Of a stretch of 64,000 nt of DNA, positions 60,512 to 64,000 are shown one piece after another; position 1 is the stretch's first letter, and every line of letters begins with the position of its first letter. This DNA comes from Provencibacterium sp. (lineage in GTDB: Bacteria > Bacillota > Clostridia > Oscillospirales > Ruminococcaceae), in NCBI GenBank assembly GCA_022792175.1, contig JAAWAN010000032.1:1-64000 (forward strand), given 5' to 3'. The notes beneath the pieces are model-generated. The model was not told the origin of the DNA. It worked only from the letters and a program-made list of their open reading frames with translations, and did not search any database. A program made the translations under genes and the position numbers.

Positions 60512-61714
60512 TCAGGACATAACCCTGCCCTCCTCCGATACGGTAAACGGCTGCGGACGGGCGATATCCTGCCGCATGGTAAAGACCGCATCGAGCAGAT
60601 AGCGCTCTCCGGAAAGTTTGCCGGAGGCGGTTTTTCCTACCACCTCGCCGATGGCCGAAAAATCCTGCTGATACTGCCAAAGCTGCTTTTGTGCCTGCTC
60701 GCGCGCCTGGCTTTCGCTGAGCTCTATCGCCTGCACCGCAACCGGTTGATAGCTCTCGGAAATAATCTGCAGCGGAAGGCGCAGCCCGAGCACCACCGGC
60801 TGAACGGTCCGGGTGGTCAGTTCAAAGCTCCCCTTCGGCGCCCCGCCAAAACTGAGCGGAAGGCGCAGGCCGAACAGATGCAGACTCCTTTTTACTTTCG
60901 CCTCTCCGACCGGCTCGCGCAGCTGCTCCCGCAGCGGCACCTCAATATGTACCTCTTCTTCAAATTCGGCAATCACCCGCGCGCGTGCATGCACTGCATA
61001 TCCGCGCTTGACGCGCAGCCCCTCCACATATCCGCTGACGATGAGCTCCCCTTCCCGCACGCCGTCCCCCACCTTAACGACAGGGCTGCCGTCATAAACC
61101 TCCATCTCCACAATCCGCCCCGTCCGGGCCGCAATGATATTGCAGGGCTCCCGGGTATCAATCATCTCCGGCGGCATCTCCCGCTCCCCCAGCTGAATCT
61201 GCGCCGTACAGGCACGCAGATTGATGGCGATAAAACTCAGCTCGGGAGTGATGAGCATCATCTGCCGCTCGGCTGAAAGGGTATCAATCGAACCGATATA
61301 GGCTCGCTCATGGATACCGCAGCGGGCCAGGTTCTCCAGAATATATTCTTCGGAGAGGGTCTCGTTCCCCGTAATCTCAATGCTCCAGATAAAGCGGCTC
61401 ATCACCCCCAGAAACAGCACAAAAAAAGCGGTGCCTATCAAAATCCCTATCCGCTTATGATAGCGCTGCAGAATAAAGGGCAGCCCGCGCTTGTAGGCAA
61501 TGCGCATGCGCACCCCCGTCTTTCTGGCGATGGGGCGCATCTGCCGGTAGGCGCGCGCCGTTGTGCAGGCCGAAAGGGAATCCGGCCGGCGCAGGGTATT
61601 GAAAACCGGCAGCCCCGCTCGCGTACACAGATTTAAAAACCGTTCAATAAAGCCGCCGGTAAGCGTAAAGCCGACGATGCCCTTTAAAAACCGCAGCAGA
61701 TAGACAAACAGCAT
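60512..61714 (-). CDS. yqfD: Sporulation protein YqfD
   Basis: A 400-residue membrane protein of the YqfD/SpoIV-associated family: N-terminal region (FVYLLRFLKGIVGFTLTGGF), one membrane helix about residues 95-115 (IGILIGTAFFVLFLGVMSRF), FIWSIEITGNETLSEEYILE and a long soluble part with IIAARTGRIVEMEVYDGSPV, VKVGDGVREGELIVSG. It acts in the mother cell during engulfment-stage sporulation. ATG 61714 has AAAGGAAG upstream. It follows yqfC by 13 bases. Confidence 0.92.
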   Translation of the reverse strand: MLFVYLLRFLKGIVGFTLTGGFIERFLNLCTRAGLPVFNTLRRPDSLSACTTARAYRQMRPIARKTGVRMRIAYKRGLPFILQRYHKRIGILIGTAFFVLFLGVMSRFIWSIEITGNETLSEEYILENLARCGIHERAYIGSIDTLSAERQMMLITPELSFIAINLRACTAQIQLGEREMPPEMIDTREPCNIIAARTGRIVEMEVYDGSPVVKVGDGVREGELIVSGYVEGLRVKRGYAVHARARVIAEFEEEVHIEVPLREQLREPVGEAKVKRSLHLFGLRLPLSFGGAPKGSFELTTRTVQPVVLGLRLPLQIISESYQPVAVQAIELSESQAREQAQKQLWQYQQDFSAIGEVVGKTASGKLSGERYLLDAVFTMRQDIARPQPFTVSEEGRVMS

Positions 61715-61727
61715 CCCTTTCTTCCTT

Positions 61728-62057
61728 TCAGCAGATATATTCGAGCGACTGGATAAAGCCATGGATGATGAGGCTCTCCTCGCTCATGCTGCGCAGCTGC
61801 AGCCCCCGCCCGGTAAAGCGCACTGTCATATTCCCGAGATTTAAGCGGATAAAATCCTCATTATATTCAATGACTCCCTTGCAGCCATCCACCAGCGCCT
61901 CCCGGTTGGAAATCAGCTGAATTTGCGTCATCTGCGAGAGAGAGGAGGCGGGCAGCTGAAGCAGCGCGCCCAGCAGCGTTTTTTTCTCTTTCGGTATCTC
62001 CGGCTCCTCCCGCCGCTCCTGCCCCTCCCGCCGGTTGCGCGGTTGTTTTTTGTGCAC
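61728..62057 (-). CDS. yqfC: Sporulation protein YqfC
   Basis: A 109-residue protein: charged N-terminus, then the YabP/YqfC domain (IQLISNREALVDGCKGVIEY, NEDFIRLNLGNMTVRFTGRG, LQLRSMSEESLIIHGFIQSL). The start is GTG 62057, with AGGAGGG 7 bases before. It pairs with yqfD as in most spore formers, usually under the mother-cell sigma factor E; a matching promoter could not be fixed by eye. Confidence 0.9.
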   Translation of the reverse strand: MHKKQPRNRREGQERREEPEIPKEKKTLLGALLQLPASSLSQMTQIQLISNREALVDGCKGVIEYNEDFIRLNLGNMTVRFTGRGLQLRSMSEESLIIHGFIQSLEYIC

Positions 62058-62186
62058 AGCTTATCCCTCCTTACTCCCGCTATGTATATGCGCCGAAGGA
62101 GGGAGATAGACATCCCTTCATAAATCCGCCCTTTGCGCCATAATCATAAGACGAAAATCGGATTTCAATAAGGAGGGAAGGATCCT

Positions 62187-63344
62187 ATGAAAAGGCTCCT
62201 TCATGCCGGAGGGCAGGCTCTATACTGTGCTGTGTGCGTCGCGCTGTGTGCCGCGCTGCTGTTTCGAGGCGATACGGTGCGCGAGGGGGTGAAGGCGGGG
62301 CTGACGGCCTGCGCCCAGGTCGTTATTCCCTCGCTCTATCTGTTTATGGCTCTCAGCGGCACCATTGCCCAGAGCCGGACGGGAGAACTCCTCAGCCGCC
62401 CGCTCTCGCTGCTGACCCGCCGGGTATTAAAGCTTCCCGCCTGCATGGGCCCGGCGGTGCTGTTGAGCGCCATCGGCGGCTATCCGGTCGGAGCCAAGAC
62501 CATCGCCATCCTGCTCGAGCGCAGGCAGATTGCCCGGGAGGATGCCGAGCGCGCACTCTGCTTTTGCTGCAACGCCGGCCCCTCCTTTGTGATTACGGCG
62601 GTAGGCGCTCACCTGCTCGCAAGCGCACGCGCGGGGGCCATACTGCTCTTTATCCATCTGCTCTGCTCGCTTTTTATCGGCATTTTCCTTTCGCTGCGCC
62701 TGCCGGTTCCGGCAAAAAGGGAGCGCCCGGCGGAGGGGCTGCCCTTCGGAGAAGCATTCATTCTCGGGGTAAACGGCGCCACCTCCGGCATTCTTACCAT
62801 CTGTGCCTATGTGGTCATCTTTTCCGCTTTAGGGGCGCTGCTGCGCGAAAGCGGAATTTTCGTTCGGCTTTCCTTCCTGCTCTCCCCCCTTCTGCCGCCC
62901 TCAGAGGCGGCAGAAACGCTCGGCGCCCTTTTTCTCGGGCTGATGGAGGTTACCACCGGCTGCATGGCGGCGGCCGCTCTGCCGGGAAGGCTGCCGCTTC
63001 TGCTGCTCCCCTTTTTCATCTCCTTCGCCGGGCTTTCCATCTTTTTTCAGATCCGGGCAACGCTGCAGCCCTACCGGCTGCGTTTTGCGCCCTTTCTTTT
63101 CTGCCGGGTGCTGCATGGGCTTTTGAGCGCCCTGCTCAGCTACCCGCTGCTGCGGCTGGAAAGCAGCGCAGCCGCCGCCTTTAAAAGCGCGGCCGCCGCC
63201 ATCCCCTACCGCACGCCGAATACCCCCTCCGTTACCCTGCTGATGCTGGCTGTCAGCGCTATGACGCTATGGAGCCTGGCCCCTTCGGGAAAGACAAAGG
63301 AGGAAGCGGGAGGAAAGCCGGCGAAAAAGAAAATAAACCGGTAG
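62187..63344 (+). CDS. ylbJ: Sporulation integral membrane protein YlbJ-like
   Basis: A 385-residue polytopic protein with about eight helices and two nucleoside-recognition (Gate-like) modules: GLTACAQVVIPSLYLFMALS, LSAIGGYPVGAKTIAILLER, CFCCNAGPSFVITAVGAHLL, and FGEAFILGVNGATSGILTIC. This repeated Gate pattern with GGYPVGAK and CNAGP fits YlbJ, needed for spore coat or cortex in Bacillus. The start follows AAGGAGGGAAGG. It is divergent from yqfC-yqfD; the gene symbol is by similarity. Confidence 0.85.
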   Translation: MKRLLHAGGQALYCAVCVALCAALLFRGDTVREGVKAGLTACAQVVIPSLYLFMALSGTIAQSRTGELLSRPLSLLTRRVLKLPACMGPAVLLSAIGGYPVGAKTIAILLERRQIAREDAERALCFCCNAGPSFVITAVGAHLLASARAGAILLFIHLLCSLFIGIFLSLRLPVPAKRERPAEGLPFGEAFILGVNGATSGILTICAYVVIFSALGALLRESGIFVRLSFLLSPLLPPSEAAETLGALFLGLMEVTTGCMAAAALPGRLPLLLLPFFISFAGLSIFFQIRATLQPYRLRFAPFLFCRVLHGLLSALLSYPLLRLESSAAAAFKSAAAAIPYRTPNTPSVTLLMLAVSAMTLWSLAPSGKTKEEAGGKPAKKKINR

Positions 63345-63409
63345 TAATTTTCTGCCGTTTCTGGTAAAATGGGATTATTGAAAAGGCACTTCCGGAAAAG
63401 CGACGGCCC

Positions 63410-63466
63410 AAATTTCGCGCCCAAAGGCGTGAAACCGCGCTTTTTCCGGTTCCTGCAACCGGAAGG
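63410..63466 (-). repeat. Diverged partial copy of dispersed repeat
   Basis: CAAATTTCGC, GTGAAACCGCGCTTTTTCCG and GTTCCTGCAACCGGAAG correspond to the inverted copy at 47045-47100. The terminal hairpin part is missing. It lies after the ylbJ-like gene. Confidence 0.6.
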
Positions 63467-63562
63467 GTGTTTTTTTACGTCTTTGGGCTCCGCTCGATTT
63501 CTCCGACAAAGAGAGAGTCGGGCACGATAAAAATCATCTGTCTATCAAGGGAGGAATCCGCC

Positions 63563-63781
63563 ATCTTTCGTGCCAGCTATTTTTCCAGCGACATCCCGCC
63601 CGCCTGCACCTACTGCCGATATGGCTTCCCCTCCCGGGACAGTGAGCGCATTCTCTGCGAGCGGGTGGGCATTGTACCGCCGGATTATTCCTGCAGGCGC
63701 TTCATCTATTGCCCGCTCAAACGCATTCCCAAACGAGCGCCCAAGCTGCCCAGCTATACCAAGGAAGATTTTGAACTGTAG
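63563..63781 (+). CDS. Small Cys-containing protein with apparent ATC start
   Basis: A 72-residue protein: FRASYFSSDIPPACTYCRYG, FPSRDSERILCERVGIVPPD, YSCRRFIYCPLKRIPKRAPK. The cysteine spacing (CTYC, C, C, C) and strongly basic C-terminus resemble small conserved proteins of Oscillospirales. A GGGAGG site lies 8 bases before ATC at 63563, where homologous proteins would start Met-Phe. The only canonical in-frame start is GTG 63467, which has no such site and would add 32 residues unlike the rest. Function unknown; metal binding is inferred. It is followed by a lipoprotein 15 bases later. Confidence 0.65.
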   Translation: MFRASYFSSDIPPACTYCRYGFPSRDSERILCERVGIVPPDYSCRRFIYCPLKRIPKRAPKLPSYTKEDFEL

Positions 63782-63796
63782 GAGGTCCCCCTTTCC

Positions 63797-64000
63797 ATGA
63801 ACAGAAAACTCAGTGGTCCCCTCTGCCTGCTGCTTGCCGCCTGCCTGCTGCTTTGTGCCTGCATGGGGCCCCGCACAGCCCTCAAAACCGGCGGCGAGGA
63901 CCCTTCTCAGCCGGCAGAGGCCCCTCTGCCGGAGGTGCTGCGCGCCGTTACCCTCTCCTTTGCCGATTATCCGAAGAATGCCAAAAATGCCGATGAACTG
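63797..64000 (+). CDS. Lipoprotein, truncated by window end
   Basis: The first 68 residues are present: signal peptide NRKLSGPLCLLLAACLLLCA with lipobox LLCAC (Cys about 22), then a Pro/Glu-rich linker (GGEDPSQPAEAPLPEVLRAV) and TLSFADYPKNAKNADEL. The start follows GGAGG. The catalytic or binding domain lies beyond the window, so the family is not known. It is probably in one operon with the small Cys protein. Confidence 0.7.
   Translation, partial: MNRKLSGPLCLLLAACLLLCACMGPRTALKTGGEDPSQPAEAPLPEVLRAVTLSFADYPKNAKNADEL

Noticed and set aside
62234..63184. Long open frame (316 codons) overlapping the ylbJ-like gene in another frame
   Set aside because: It is Arg/Pro/His-rich and has no motif or ribosome site; the overlapping frame gives a clear membrane protein. 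It reflects GC-rich codon bias.

Overview
The window looks like a chromosomal segment of a GC-rich, spore-forming anaerobic Firmicute, most likely a gut member of the Clostridia (Oscillospirales/Ruminococcaceae-like). The reasons are the sporulation genes yqfC, yqfD and a ylbJ-like gene, Clostridia-type domains (DUF6514, DUF6171, CD3324 family, Cthe_2159/DUF4956/VTC), sigma-A-like promoters, strong AGGAGG ribosome sites, frequent GTG/TTG starts, and a large load of sugar-degradation genes. Genus cannot be fixed from sequence reading alone.

Layout. 0-0.9 kb: debris of a large serine recombinase. 0.9-6.4 kb: a secreted Cthe_2159-type beta-helix lipoprotein divergent from a VTC-domain protein, a DUF4956 membrane protein and an OmpR-type two-component pair. 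6.6-11.2 kb: L-rhamnose catabolism (rhaB-rhaA-rhaD) divergent from a DeoR-type regulator, with two facing promoters and a three-hairpin leader. 11.4-14.7 kb: effector-binding (GyrI-like) protein, VOC protein, GH51 arabinofuranosidase, DUF6171 protein. 14.8-20 kb: LytTR regulator, soluble GHKL kinase and heterodimeric ABC exporter. 20-23 kb: AraC regulator divergent from a GH127 beta-L-arabinofuranosidase. 23-31 kb: XRE-membrane protein, a hypothetical membrane protein, rpsB-tsf, a broken acetyltransferase, and feoA-feoB-Cys-rich protein-trmB. 31.6-35.6 kb: HEAT protein, CD3324 protein, DUF1062, gene remnants, a phosphoesterase and yaaA. 36-41 kb: orphan CheV, XRE regulator, DUF6514, rhaM (away from rhaBAD), recQ. 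41-50 kb: DUF4091 glycosidase-like protein, a second copy of the LytTR/GHKL/ABC-exporter cassette, and an SGNH hydrolase. 50-54.4 kb: XRE-membrane protein, secreted protein, and an SsuABC/ThiXYZ-type importer with a structured leader. 54.5-60.3 kb: a galacto-N-biose/lacto-N-biose type operon (nucleotidyltransferase, NahK-like kinase, DUF4358 protein, GH112 phosphorylase, nagB). 60.5-63.3 kb: yqfC-yqfD divergent from a ylbJ-like gene. 63.5-64 kb: a small Cys protein with an apparent ATC start and the first part of a lipoprotein.

How it fits together. The enzymes point to use of plant and host glycans: arabinofuranosyl residues (GH51, GH127), rhamnose (RhaM, A, B, D) and galactosyl-HexNAc from mucin or milk glycans (GH112, kinase, NagB). 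Two paralogous regulator-kinase-exporter cassettes suggest a duplicated module for sensing and exporting a small molecule or peptide. A roughly 125-bp repeat family with a terminator-like hairpin at one end lies in intergenic gaps at three or more places. No tRNA, rRNA, CRISPR array or intact insertion sequence was recognised. All assignments come from reading translated sequence and motifs; no database search was run.
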